Of a DNA stretch of 64,000 bases, positions 16,690 to 24,619 are shown piece after piece. The DNA comes from Rhizobiales bacterium NRL2 (lineage in GTDB: Bacteria > Pseudomonadota > Alphaproteobacteria > Minwuiales > Minwuiaceae): the NCBI GenBank assembly GCA_001664005.1, contig CP016093.1, positions 937,001-1,001,000 of the forward strand, in the 5' to 3' direction. Numbering within the stretch: position 1 is the first letter of the stretch; every line of letters starts with the position of its first letter. The translations under genes were made by a program, and so were the position numbers. The notes beneath the pieces are model-generated. The model was given only the letters and a program-made list of their open reading frames with translations, did not search any database and was not told the origin of the DNA.

Positions 16690-17990
16690 GTTTGAAGGTG
16701 GCCATTGTCGGCGCGGGGCCGGCGGGGTTCTACGCGGCCGAGGCGCTGGCCTCGGCGGACGAGACGGTGCACGTGGATCTGATCGACCGGCTGCCGACGC
16801 CGCACGGGCTGATCCGCTCCGGCGTCGCGCCCGATCATCAGAAGACCAAGAACGTCACCCGGAAATACGACCAGACCGCCAGCCGTGACAATGTCCGCTA
16901 TGTGGGCAATGTCATGCTGGGCCGCGACGTCAGCGTCGCCGAGCTGAGGGAGATCTACGACGCCGTCATCATCGCCTTCGGCGCCGAGGGCGACCGGCCG
17001 CTGGGCGTGCCCGGCGAGGAAAAGGAGGGCGTCTACGGCTCCTTCGCCTTCGTCGGCTGGTACAACGGTCATCCCGATTTCGTCGACCTCGACCCGGACC
17101 TGAACACCGAATCGGCGGTCGTCGTCGGCAATGGCAACGTGGCGCTGGACTGCGCCCGGCTGCTGGCGCGGACCGCGAACGAGATGAAGGCCTCCGACGT
17201 TTTCGAGGACGCCGGCGAGGCGATGTACAACAGCCCGATCCGCGACATCTACATCCTCGGCCGGCGCGGCCCCGTCGAGGCCAGCTTCTCGATCGCGGAG
17301 ATGCGGGAGATGGGCGAACTGGAGCAAGGCGTCTCCGTCGTGCACGACGACCAGATTCCCGAGGAACTGCCCGGGGACATGGAAGCCAGGGAGGCGCGCA
17401 GCCGCAAGCCGGTGCTGGAGGTGCTGAAGGGCTTCCGCCAGAACCGCTCCGGCACCAAGCCGAAGACGGTGCATTTCGAGTTCTTCCTCCGGCCCGTCGA
17501 AGTGCTGGGCGACGACAGGGTCACCGGCATCCGGGTCGAACGCACGCGCCTGGAGAACGGCCGCGCCATCGGCACCGGCGAGATCTTCGACATCCCCTGC
17601 GGCATCGTCATCACCTGCATCGGTTATGTCAGCCGGGAGGTCGAAGGACTGCCCATGGAGTGGGGGAAGATCGTCAACGAGGATGGCCGCGTCGGCCCCG
17701 GCGTCTACTGCGTCGGCTGGGCCAAGCGCGGGCCGACCGGCACGATCGGCACCAACCGCCCGGACGCGCAGGACGTCGCCCGGCTGGTGATCGAGGATCT
17801 GGGCCAGGGCGCCGGCAAGCCCGGCGGGGCGGGGCTGGACACGCTGCTGCAGGGCCGCGGGCTGCGCCACACCGACTATGAGGACTGGATGAAGATCGAC
17901 GAGGCCGAGCAGGCCAACGCGCCGGAGGCGGCGCCGCGTCGGAAGTTCGTCACCATCCCCGACATGCTGGCGATCGTCGACGAGGCCTGA
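16686..17990 (+). CDS. Ferredoxin-NADP+ reductase, adrenodoxin reductase type
   Basis: A 434-residue FAD/NADP flavoprotein. The FAD-binding motif GAGPAG is at residues 9-14, and PHGLIRSGVAPDHQKTKNV is typical of FprA/adrenodoxin reductases. The NADP-binding motif is VVVGNGNVALDCARLL. The closing signature GWAKRGPTGTIGTNRPDA contacts both cofactors. It transfers electrons between NADPH and a ferredoxin, often for a P450 or oxygenase. It overlaps the PaaX stop by 4 bases, so the two are co-translated. Whether it serves the P450 at 50.8 kb cannot be told. Confidence 0.93.
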   Translation: MSLKVAIVGAGPAGFYAAEALASADETVHVDLIDRLPTPHGLIRSGVAPDHQKTKNVTRKYDQTASRDNVRYVGNVMLGRDVSVAELREIYDAVIIAFGAEGDRPLGVPGEEKEGVYGSFAFVGWYNGHPDFVDLDPDLNTESAVVVGNGNVALDCARLLARTANEMKASDVFEDAGEAMYNSPIRDIYILGRRGPVEASFSIAEMREMGELEQGVSVVHDDQIPEELPGDMEAREARSRKPVLEVLKGFRQNRSGTKPKTVHFEFFLRPVEVLGDDRVTGIRVERTRLENGRAIGTGEIFDIPCGIVITCIGYVSREVEGLPMEWGKIVNEDGRVGPGVYCVGWAKRGPTGTIGTNRPDAQDVARLVIEDLGQGAGKPGGAGLDTLLQGRGLRHTDYEDWMKIDEAEQANAPEAAPRRKFVTIPDMLAIVDEA

Positions 17991-18006
17991 ACGGGATCCC
18001 TGACCC

Positions 18007-18813
18007 ATGTCCATGATCGTCCAGATCAGCGATCTGCACGTCTCCGATCCGGACAGTCCGTCGGACCGGATCGTCCGCCAGGCGGACCGGCTGGCCCGGG
18101 CCGTGGCCTGGATCAACCGTCTGCAGCCGCAGCCGGACTTGGTGCTGGCGAGCGGTGATCTGGTCGACCAGTGCCGGCGGAGCGAGTACGAGCGGTTGAA
18201 GGCGGTGCTGGCGGACCTGGAGGCGCCGATCCGGCTGATGGTCGGCAATCACGACGACCGCGACCACCTGCGCGCGGTCTTCGACGATCACGGCTACCTG
18301 CCGGACGGTCCTTTCGTGCACTACACGGTCGACCATCTGGACGTGCGGGTGATCGCCCTCGATTCCCAGATTCCGGGCGAGATCGGCGGCGAACTCTGCG
18401 CCCGGCGGCTGGCCTGGCTGGAGGCGCGTCTGGCCGAGGAAACCTCCAAGCCGACCATTGTCGCGTTGCACCACCCGCCCTTTCCGGGCGGCATCGAAAA
18501 GATGGACGCCCACAGTCTGATCCGCGGGGGGGCGGCGCTGGAATCACTGCTGGCGCGCTCCGGCCAGGTGGTCCGTGTCGTGGCCGGCCATGTGCACCGG
18601 CCCTTCACCGCCATGTTCGGGGGACGGCTGGCCATGACCTGCCCCAGCACCTCGCATCAGATTGCCTTCGACATCGAGCGGCAGGACGGCGTGGCGATCA
18701 TGGACGAGCCGGCGCAGGCGCTGTTGCACCTCTATCGTCCGGCAAGCGGCCTCGTGACCCACCTGCTGCCCATCGGCGATCATCCGGTCATCGTCGACGT
18801 CAGGCTCGACTGA
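18007..18813 (+). CDS. Calcineurin-like phosphodiesterase (CpdA/GpdQ-like)
   Basis: A 268-residue metallophosphoesterase with all metal motifs intact: ISDLHV (Asp 9, His 11), ASGDLVD, VGNHDDR, LHHPPF and VAGHVH. This arrangement is that of the CpdA/GpdQ class, which hydrolyses cyclic nucleotides or glycerophosphodiesters. A class III cyclase is encoded at 45.6 kb, but the link is only thematic. It follows the reductase by 16 bases and is probably in the same operon. Confidence 0.9.
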   Translation: MSMIVQISDLHVSDPDSPSDRIVRQADRLARAVAWINRLQPQPDLVLASGDLVDQCRRSEYERLKAVLADLEAPIRLMVGNHDDRDHLRAVFDDHGYLPDGPFVHYTVDHLDVRVIALDSQIPGEIGGELCARRLAWLEARLAEETSKPTIVALHHPPFPGGIEKMDAHSLIRGGAALESLLARSGQVVRVVAGHVHRPFTAMFGGRLAMTCPSTSHQIAFDIERQDGVAIMDEPAQALLHLYRPASGLVTHLLPIGDHPVIVDVRLD

Positions 18814-18855
18814 GCGCGGGACGAGCCCGAAGCCGGCCGGTCTGGCCACGACCCT

Positions 18856-19038
18856 TCACCGCCGCTGGATGAATCCGAGCGACGAATAGTCCCCGTCATC
18901 GTCGCGGCAGCGCGAACACAGCCGGTTGTGCGGTCCGTGGCTGGTGAACCCCGTGCCGCAGCAGAGGCAGTCGCGCCGGCGGCGCGTTTCCGTGCGTCCG
19001 ATGATGATGCGGGGCCGCCCCCGGCGCTTTCCCGGCAT
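18856..19038 (-). CDS. Small Cys4 zinc-finger protein
   Basis: Sixty residues. A strongly basic N-terminus (MPGKRRGRPRIIIGRTETRR) with a KRRGRPR AT-hook-like element precedes a zinc ribbon C24-x2-C27 ... C41-x2-C44. It probably binds nucleic acid. The start at 19038 is supported by GAGGAGC upstream. It is divergent from the phage-derived mini-operon at 19214. Short proteins of this shape occur beside phage-like gene sets in related bacteria as far as I recall, so it may be part of that set or its regulator. Confidence 0.7.
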   Translation of the reverse strand: MPGKRRGRPRIIIGRTETRRRRDCLCCGTGFTSHGPHNRLCSRCRDDDGDYSSLGFIQRR

Positions 19039-19117
19039 GTCGATGCTCCTCGTTGGCCGATGCTGTGCTTCCGAGGATAGCGCCACCTGACATGGGCGCA
19101 AGCAAAAATACCGAATA

Positions 19118-19161
19118 CGCCGAAGTAATGATTGCAAATATACCGTCTTCGGCGGTATAAG
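19118..19161 (+). promoter_or_regulatory. Promoter of the phage-derived operon with palindrome in its spacer
   Basis: TTGCAA (19132-19137) and TATAAG (19156-19161) form a sigma-70-type promoter with an 18-base spacer. A palindrome TATACCG-N7-CGGTATA (19139-19159) fills the spacer and touches the -10 box. CGCCGAAG (19118-19125) is repeated inverted as CTTCGGCG at 19147-19154. This arrangement suits a repressor, or a MerR-like activator acting on the spacer. The surroundings are AT-rich compared with the window. Confidence 0.55.
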
Positions 19162-19213
19162 GATCGCGTTCGCCGGCCGCTGCGCCGGCGGCGTGATGCG
19201 AGAGGAGGCCCGT

Positions 19214-19327
19214 TTGACGCCCATGACCGAATTGCCGCTCTGGCTGCCGCTATGCGGCTTCGTCGCCGGATTCCTTTTCGGCGTTCACGTGGCGCAGGCG
19301 CTGGGCGGCGACGATGGCCGGCCCTGA
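19214..19327 (+). CDS. Small single-helix membrane protein in phage-derived operon
   Basis: Thirty-seven residues with one hydrophobic helix (LPLWLPLCGFVAGFLFGVHV) and a short polar tail. The start is taken as TTG at 19214, which has GAGGAGG at a good distance; an in-frame ATG at 19223 is the alternative. The gene overlaps the start of the Bbp19-like gene by 14 bases, so translation is probably coupled. I do not recognise a family. In phage clusters, proteins of this size and shape are sometimes holin-like or accessory, but nothing here proves that. Confidence 0.5.
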   Translation: MTPMTELPLWLPLCGFVAGFLFGVHVAQALGGDDGRP

Positions 19328-19514
19328 ACTGGACCGCATCTTCGCCCGCTGTTTCCGCGGCGCGGACGGCGACGCGGCGCTGGCTCATCTGCGCGGTCTG
19401 ACCGTCGAGATCGCTGCCGGCCCGGAGATCGAGGACCACCGGCTGCGTCACCTGGAAGGTCAGCGTTTCATCGTTCGGACAATCATCAACATGGTCGAGA
19501 GAGGACGCAAATGA
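19314..19514 (+). CDS. Bbp19-like phage domain protein
   Basis: Sixty-six residues. The pattern LDRIFARCFRGADGDAALAH followed by DHRLRHLEGQRFIVRTIINM matches the Bbp19-like domain, named after a Bordetella podophage BPP-1 gene product and usually found near the scaffold and portal genes of such phages. Its stop overlaps the start of the scaffold-like gene by 4 bases. The reading frame is intact and its base composition matches the chromosome, so it has been resident for a long time. Confidence 0.75.
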   Translation: MAGPELDRIFARCFRGADGDAALAHLRGLTVEIAAGPEIEDHRLRHLEGQRFIVRTIINMVERGRK

Positions 19515-20248
19515 ACACCAGCATGATCGACTACGCCGGCGGCGGCGATTCAGGCCGGAAAATGCACCGGTTCACGTACCGGGATACGGCCTACGAAGTG
19601 CCGGATCAGTTCTGGGACCGGGAGGCCGGCGACATCGACCTCGCCGCCCTGCTGAAGAGCCAGGCGGACCTGCGCCGCCAGGTTTCCGGCCGGATGAAGG
19701 CGCCGGAGAGCTATGACCTCAGGGTGCCCGAGGATATCGCCGACCGCGTCGCCATCGATCCGGCGGACCCGGCGGCGGCCGCGGCCATGGCCTGGGCGAA
19801 GAAGCATGGTCTTTCGCAGGAAGCCTTCGGCGAACTGGTCGAGGGTTTCGCCCGCGCCGAAGCCGATGCCCGCGATCCGGAAGCCTTCCACACGGCCCAG
19901 ATGGCGCAGTTGAAGGAGGCCTATGGCCACCGCTGCGACGAGGTCTGCCAGGAGGTCGGCCACTGGTTCGGCGCGCTGCTGCAGCGCGACTTCGCGGACC
20001 GGCCCGAACTGCTGGAGGCGGCGGAGGAACTGGCCTCCGATGCTCGCGGCGTGATGCTGCTGAAGGCACTGCGCGACCGCCTGACCGAGCGCGGCGTGCC
20101 GGGCCACCGCGACCAGCCGGCCGCCGGCATGGACGAGGCCGCGCTCAGGCGCCTGCAGGCCTCCGATGCCTATCTCAACGCCCGCCATCCCGACCATGAC
20201 GCCGTGGTGCGCAAGGTCCGCGATGGCTGGCAGCGGCTGGTGGGATAG
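19511..20248 (+). CDS. Podovirus-type capsid scaffold/assembly-like protein
   Basis: A 245-residue acidic, helix-rich protein without a signal peptide or membrane helix. PESYDLRVPEDI near residues 58-69 and a C-terminal DAYLNARHPDHDAVVRKV resemble scaffold/capsid assembly proteins of T7-like and BPP-1-like podophages. Such proteins guide coat protein into a procapsid and then leave. No major capsid gene follows; the next gene is an unrelated ArsC-like gene on the other strand. It is the third gene of the operon that starts at 19214. Confidence 0.7.
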   Translation: MNTSMIDYAGGGDSGRKMHRFTYRDTAYEVPDQFWDREAGDIDLAALLKSQADLRRQVSGRMKAPESYDLRVPEDIADRVAIDPADPAAAAAMAWAKKHGLSQEAFGELVEGFARAEADARDPEAFHTAQMAQLKEAYGHRCDEVCQEVGHWFGALLQRDFADRPELLEAAEELASDARGVMLLKALRDRLTERGVPGHRDQPAAGMDEAALRRLQASDAYLNARHPDHDAVVRKVRDGWQRLVG

Positions 20249-20306
20249 GCGATCGGCGTGCGAGGGATGGTCTGGCTGGCTCGCGTGCCTGCTGAATTGT
20301 GGAGAC

Positions 20307-20341
20307 GGCGGGCCGGCCGGCCATGCCATCCCCGGCCCGCC
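20307..20341. terminator. Hairpin terminator between convergent genes
   Basis: GGCGGGCCGG (20307-20316) pairs with CCGGCCCGCC (20332-20341), a perfect 10-bp stem with a 15-base loop. It lies between the scaffold-like gene and the ArsC-like gene and can serve both. It has no T-run. Confidence 0.5.
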
Positions 20342-20346
20342 TGCGC

Positions 20347-20700
20347 CTAGCCCTTCACTTCCGCCTTCACCGCATCGGTGAAGCCGACCAGAACGCGGGG
20401 TCCGTTCTCGAACACGGGCCGCTTCACCAGCGCCGGTTGCGCGGCGACCAGCCCCGGCGCGCCCTCCCCGCCCAGGGCCGCCGCGCGATCCTGCTCCGAA
20501 AGCCCCCGCCAGGTGGCGCCGCGGCGGTTGATCAGGCTCTCCCAGCCTACCGCCGCGGCCCACCGCCCTATGTCGGCCGCCTCGACGCCGTCGGCGCGGA
20601 CATCGATGAAGTCATGGGCGACGCCTTCGGCCGCCAGCCATTTCCGCGCCTTGCGGCAGGTGTCGCAGTTCTTCAGTCCGTAGACCTTCCATGCCGTCAT
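20347..20700 (-). CDS. ArsC/Spx-family thioredoxin-fold protein (YffB-like)
   Basis: A 117-residue protein. The N-terminal YGLKNCDTCRKARKWL gives a CxxC pair (Cys 12 and Cys 15). INRRGATWRGL and PALVKRPVFENG are the later motifs shared by ArsC, Spx and YffB proteins. Lacking the arsenate-specific context, it is more likely a YffB-type glutathione-dependent reductase than an arsenate reductase. It is a single gene. Confidence 0.85.
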   Translation of the reverse strand: MTAWKVYGLKNCDTCRKARKWLAAEGVAHDFIDVRADGVEAADIGRWAAAVGWESLINRRGATWRGLSEQDRAAALGGEGAPGLVAAQPALVKRPVFENGPRVLVGFTDAVKAEVKG

Positions 20701-20766
20701 CGCCGCTTGCCTCTCGCCCGGTCTGTCCCATCATCTGACGGCAGGACCTACCGGGGAGGAGCCGAC

Positions 20767-21507
20767 ATGTCCATCGAAGACAAATCCGTCGCCGTCGTGC
20801 TGGGTGTCGGCGCCAGCCGGGGGGTCGGCGCCGCGGTTGCGCGCCGTTTCGCCGGCGAGGGCTTCCACGTGGTGCTGGCCGGCCGGACCGAAGGCGGACT
20901 GGACGCGATCCGCGACGAGATCCGCGACGCCGGCGTGACCGCCGAGAGCTTCGTCACCGACGCGACGAACGCCGGCGACGTGGAGCGCCTGATGGCCCAC
21001 GCCGATTCGCTGGGCAACGGCCTGCGCGTCGCCGTCTACAATGTCGGCAACAACCGCCGCGGCACGCTGGACGACCTGGACATGGCGGTCTTCGAGAAGG
21101 CCTGGCGGGAGAACGCCTTCGGCGGCGCGCTGTTCGCGAAGGCGGTCGCCTGGCACATGCGCGCGCGCGGGCAGGGCACCATGATCTTCACCGGGGCCAC
21201 GGCCTCGCTCCGCGCCCGGCCGCCCTTTCTGCCCTTCGCTTCGGCCAAGGCGGCGCTGCGCGCGGTCGCCCAGGCGGCGGCGCGGGAACTGGGCCCCGAC
21301 GGCATTCATGTGGGCCATGTCGTCGTGGACGGGGGTATCGCCGGCGACAAGCTGCTCAGGGCCTTCCCCGACCGGGCGAAGCGCGCCGGCGAGGACGGGC
21401 TGCTGGATCCGGACGCCATCGCCGACGCCTACTGGGCGCTGCACTGCCAGCACCGCAGCGCCTGGACCTTCGAGCTTGACCTGCGGCCGTTCGGAGAGAC
21501 CTGGTAG
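20767..21507 (+). CDS. Short-chain dehydrogenase/reductase with Phe at the catalytic Tyr position
   Basis: A 246-residue SDR fold protein. The nucleotide-binding region is VLGVGASRGVGAAVARRF (about residues 12-28), and VYNVGNN is the NNAG equivalent. The catalytic YxxxK reads F157-A-S-A-K161, so the general-base tyrosine is a phenylalanine. The sequence is otherwise well conserved for a known SDR subgroup, so it may bind cofactor without normal oxidoreductase chemistry. GGGGAGGAG lies before the ATG at 20767. Confidence 0.86.
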   Translation: MSIEDKSVAVVLGVGASRGVGAAVARRFAGEGFHVVLAGRTEGGLDAIRDEIRDAGVTAESFVTDATNAGDVERLMAHADSLGNGLRVAVYNVGNNRRGTLDDLDMAVFEKAWRENAFGGALFAKAVAWHMRARGQGTMIFTGATASLRARPPFLPFASAKAALRAVAQAAARELGPDGIHVGHVVVDGGIAGDKLLRAFPDRAKRAGEDGLLDPDAIADAYWALHCQHRSAWTFELDLRPFGETW

Positions 21508-21511
21508 CGGC

Positions 21512-22663
21512 TCAGAGCCCCATCTGGCGGGCGGCGAGATCGCGCATGATCTCCTCGGCCCCGCCGCCGATGGCGTTGACCCGGACCTCCCGGTAGATGC
21601 GTTCCACCTTCTGGCCTTTCAGATAGCCGGCGCCGCCGAAGGTCTGCACCGCTTCCCGGGCGCAGTACTCCATGGTCAGGGTGGCCTGGTTCTTCAGCAT
21701 GCAGATCTCGGCCACCGGGCTTTCGCCCCGGTCGATGCGCCAGGCGAGATTCTCCAGCCAGGCCTGGGTCGCGTTGATCTTCATCGCCATGTCGACCAGC
21801 TTGTGACGCACCGCCTGGTGGTCGATCAGGCGCTTGCCGAAGGTGTTGCGTTCGCGGGCATAGGCCACGGTCTCGTCGAAGCAGATCTGCGAGAAGCCGT
21901 TGCAGCCGGCGGCCATCATCAGCCGCTCGAAGTTGAAGTTCTGCATGACGATCCTGAAACCCTGGTTCTCCTCGCCGATCAGGTTCTCCGCCGGCACGCG
22001 GACGTCGTCGAAATAGAGCGTCGCCGTGTCGGAGGCGTGCCAGCCCATCTTCTTCAGCGGCGTCCGGTTGAAGCCCGGCATGTCCGCCTCGATCAGCAGC
22101 ATGGAGACGCCGCCCATGCCGGGGCCGCCGGTGCGCACGGCGGTCGAGATGTAGTCGGCCTGCATGCCTGAGGTGATGAAGGTCTTCTGGCCATTGACGA
22201 CGTAATGGTCACCCTCGCGCCGGGCCGTGGTCTCCAGATTGGCGACGTCGGAGCCGCCCGAGGGCTCCGTGATGGCCAGCGCCGCGATCTTCTCCCCCGA
22301 CAGCACCGCCGGCACGACACGCCGTTTCACCGCTTCGGTGGCGGCGCGCGTGATCGGCGGCAGGCCGATGGCGTGGCTGTTGAGGCTGGCCGAGACGCCG
22401 CCCGCGCCGGCGCGGGCCACCTCCTGACCGGCGATGATCATGTAGAACAGGTCTTCCATGATGCCGCCTGCCTCGGGGCGGTGATGGGCGCCGATCAGGC
22501 CGAGCTCGCCGGCCTTCCGGAACAGCTCGCGGGGCATCCGTTCGGCCTCTTCCCATTCGTCGACGAAGGGCTCGATTTCCTTCTCCACGAAGCGGCGCAC
22601 CGTGTCGCGCCAGGCCTCGTGGGCGGCGGTGTAGTAGGGGCTCTCGGGCTGGTTCGGAATCAT
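21512..22663 (-). CDS. Acyl-CoA dehydrogenase
   Basis: A 383-residue full-length flavoenzyme. The signature AITEPSGGSDVANLETTA and the following NGQKTFITSG form the FAD and substrate sites. GCNGFSQICFDETVAYARER and QTFGGAGYLKGQKVERIYRE are the second signature region, and GGGAEEIMRDL closes the domain. It catalyses alpha,beta-dehydrogenation of an acyl-CoA, passing electrons to ETF. It is the last gene of the maeB-mgtE-thioesterase-dehydrogenase run on the minus strand. Confidence 0.95.
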   Translation of the reverse strand: MIPNQPESPYYTAAHEAWRDTVRRFVEKEIEPFVDEWEEAERMPRELFRKAGELGLIGAHHRPEAGGIMEDLFYMIIAGQEVARAGAGGVSASLNSHAIGLPPITRAATEAVKRRVVPAVLSGEKIAALAITEPSGGSDVANLETTARREGDHYVVNGQKTFITSGMQADYISTAVRTGGPGMGGVSMLLIEADMPGFNRTPLKKMGWHASDTATLYFDDVRVPAENLIGEENQGFRIVMQNFNFERLMMAAGCNGFSQICFDETVAYARERNTFGKRLIDHQAVRHKLVDMAMKINATQAWLENLAWRIDRGESPVAEICMLKNQATLTMEYCAREAVQTFGGAGYLKGQKVERIYREVRVNAIGGGAEEIMRDLAARQMGL

Positions 22664-22739
22664 GACGGGCCTCCCCTCCCGGTCATTCTCTGCTCTCCGG
22701 CCGGATCATGGACCGCCCGCGTGCGGCGCGCCAGCCGTG

Positions 22740-23201
22740 TCAGCCGGGCCGCTTCGCGTCGTCGCGGCCCGCCATGCACATCACCGTCACCAGCGCCTGG
22801 GCGACCAGCGTCTCCTCACCATTGTCCAGGGCGTAGACCTTGGCCTCGGCGGGGACCAGCGTCCGGCCGGCCTTCAGCACCTGCCCGCGGGCGATCAGCG
22901 CTTCGCCGCGTCCCGGCGCCAGCCAGTTGAGCTTCATCTCCACCGTCAGCGGCGCGGAGCCCGGCGGCATCATCGAGAACGCGGCGTAGGAGGCGGCGTT
23001 GTCGGCGATCGTCGCGATGGCGCCGCCATGGGCGAAGCCGTGCTGCTGGGTGACCTCGTCGCGGAGCGGCAGACGGAATTCCGCGAAACCGGGCTCGAGC
23101 CGCTCCAGGTGAAAGCCCACCAGATGCGCGAAGGGTTGCCGCGCGAAGCTCGCGCGCACCTTGGCGTCCCAGTCCGGATCGCGGGGCTGAAGGGTCGTCA
23201 C
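22740..23201 (-). CDS. PaaI-family hotdog thioesterase
   Basis: A 153-residue hotdog protein with the PaaI-type core QQHGFAHGGAIATIADNAAS near residues 61-80, in which HGG and the following Asp form the active site. It hydrolyses an acyl- or aryl-CoA; the specificity is unknown. The start codon is GTG and overlaps the mgtE stop (GTGA), so translation is coupled. The acyl-CoA dehydrogenase gene follows 76 bases downstream. Confidence 0.87.
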   Translation of the reverse strand: MTTLQPRDPDWDAKVRASFARQPFAHLVGFHLERLEPGFAEFRLPLRDEVTQQHGFAHGGAIATIADNAASYAAFSMMPPGSAPLTVEMKLNWLAPGRGEALIARGQVLKAGRTLVPAEAKVYALDNGEETLVAQALVTVMCMAGRDDAKRPG

Positions 23202-24592
23202 AACAGGAACAGCGCCCCCAGGCCGAGGAAGGCGAAGAAGCCGACGATATCGGTGACCGTGGTCAGGAACACCGCGCTGGAGACCGCCGGGTCGACGCCG
23301 GCCTTGTCCAGGCCGAGCGGGATCAGGATGCCGGCCAGCCCGGCGACGATCATGTTAAGCACCATGGCCGCGGCGATCACGCCGCCGAGGACCGGGTCGG
23401 AGAACCAGACATAGGTCGCCAGACCGATCAGGATCGCGAAGGCGATGCCGTTGAGAACGCCGACCAGCAGCTCCTTGCTCACCTGGCGCATGGCGTTGGC
23501 CGCCGTCAGGTCCTTGGTGCCGAGCGCGCGCACGGCGATGGCGAGGGTCTGGGTTCCGGCATTGCCGCCCATGGAGGCGACGATGGGCATCAGCACGGCC
23601 AGCGCCACCACCTGTTCGATGGTGGCTTCGAAGAAGCCGATGACGACCGAGGCGACGATGGCGGTCACCAGATTGATGATCAGCCAGGAAAAGCGGGTGC
23701 GCGTGGTGCGGAAGACCGAGCGGTTGAGGTCGTCCTCCTTGACGCCGGAGATCTGGAACAGATCCTCCTCGGCCTCCTCCTCGACCACGTCGAGGATGTC
23801 GTCGACCATGATGACGCCGATCATGCGGCCGGATTCGTCGACCACCGGCGCCGAGGTCAGGTCGTACTGGCGCACCTCGTAGGCCACGTCCTCGACGTCC
23901 ATCTCCGGCCGGAAGACCACCGGATCGGCTTCCATGATGTCGCCGATGCGGATGGGCCGCTTGGTGCGCATGGCCCGATCCAGCGGCACCCAGCCGATCG
24001 GCCGGAAGGCCGGGTCGATGACGTAGATCGAGTAGAATTCGTCGGGCAGATCCTCGGCGGAGCGCAGGTAGTCGATCACCTGGCCCATGGACCAGTAGGC
24101 CGGGACGGCGACGAAGTCGCGCTGCATCAGCCGCCCGGCGGTGTCCTCGCCGAAGGCCAGGCCTTCCTCGAGGGGGCGGCGGATGTCCTCGGCCACCGCC
24201 GCCAGCACGGCCTTCTGCTGGTCCTCGGAAAGCGCGTCGAGGACGTAGACCGCGTCGTCCTCGTTCAGTTCGGCGACGGCCTCCGCCACCCGCTTCGGCC
24301 CCAACATCTCCACCAGGGCGTCGCGGACCGGCCTTTCCAGCTCGGCCAGCGCCTCCGGATCCAGCCGCGCGCCGATCGCTTCCAGGAGCGTCTGGCGCCG
24401 GTCCCGGTCGAACAGTTCGAACAGGTCGGCCTGGTCGGCCGCGTGCAGCCCGGCGAACTGCTCGCGGACCTCGCCGAACCGCTCGTCGTCGAGTGCAACG
24501 CGGATTTCGCGGACAATGTCCGGTGTCAGGCCGCGGCCTTCCGCACCCTCTTCCTCGTCATCTTCCTCTGCGACGCCGTCCCGCTCATTCAT
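23198..24592 (-). CDS. mgtE: Magnesium transporter MgtE
   Basis: A 464-residue protein with the full MgtE layout: an N-terminal superhelical domain (about 20-150), two CBS domains (about 150-275; GWVPLDRAMR, DLTSAPVVDESGRMIGVI) and five transmembrane helices (about 300-464). The ion pathway motif is in VASMGGNAGTQTLAIAVRAL. It imports Mg2+ and closes when cytosolic Mg2+ binds the N and CBS domains. It lies 27 bases after maeB. Confidence 0.96.
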   Translation of the reverse strand: MNERDGVAEEDDEEEGAEGRGLTPDIVREIRVALDDERFGEVREQFAGLHAADQADLFELFDRDRRQTLLEAIGARLDPEALAELERPVRDALVEMLGPKRVAEAVAELNEDDAVYVLDALSEDQQKAVLAAVAEDIRRPLEEGLAFGEDTAGRLMQRDFVAVPAYWSMGQVIDYLRSAEDLPDEFYSIYVIDPAFRPIGWVPLDRAMRTKRPIRIGDIMEADPVVFRPEMDVEDVAYEVRQYDLTSAPVVDESGRMIGVIMVDDILDVVEEEAEEDLFQISGVKEDDLNRSVFRTTRTRFSWLIINLVTAIVASVVIGFFEATIEQVVALAVLMPIVASMGGNAGTQTLAIAVRALGTKDLTAANAMRQVSKELLVGVLNGIAFAILIGLATYVWFSDPVLGGVIAAAMVLNMIVAGLAGILIPLGLDKAGVDPAVSSAVFLTTVTDIVGFFAFLGLGALFLL

Positions 24593-24619
24593 GAATCACC
24601 CATATAGGCGACGACGGGC

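Noticed and set aside
18856-19038. The zinc-finger gene as an HNH nuclease of a phage packaging module
   Set aside because: It has only a four-cysteine ribbon and no HNH histidines; 60 residues are too few.
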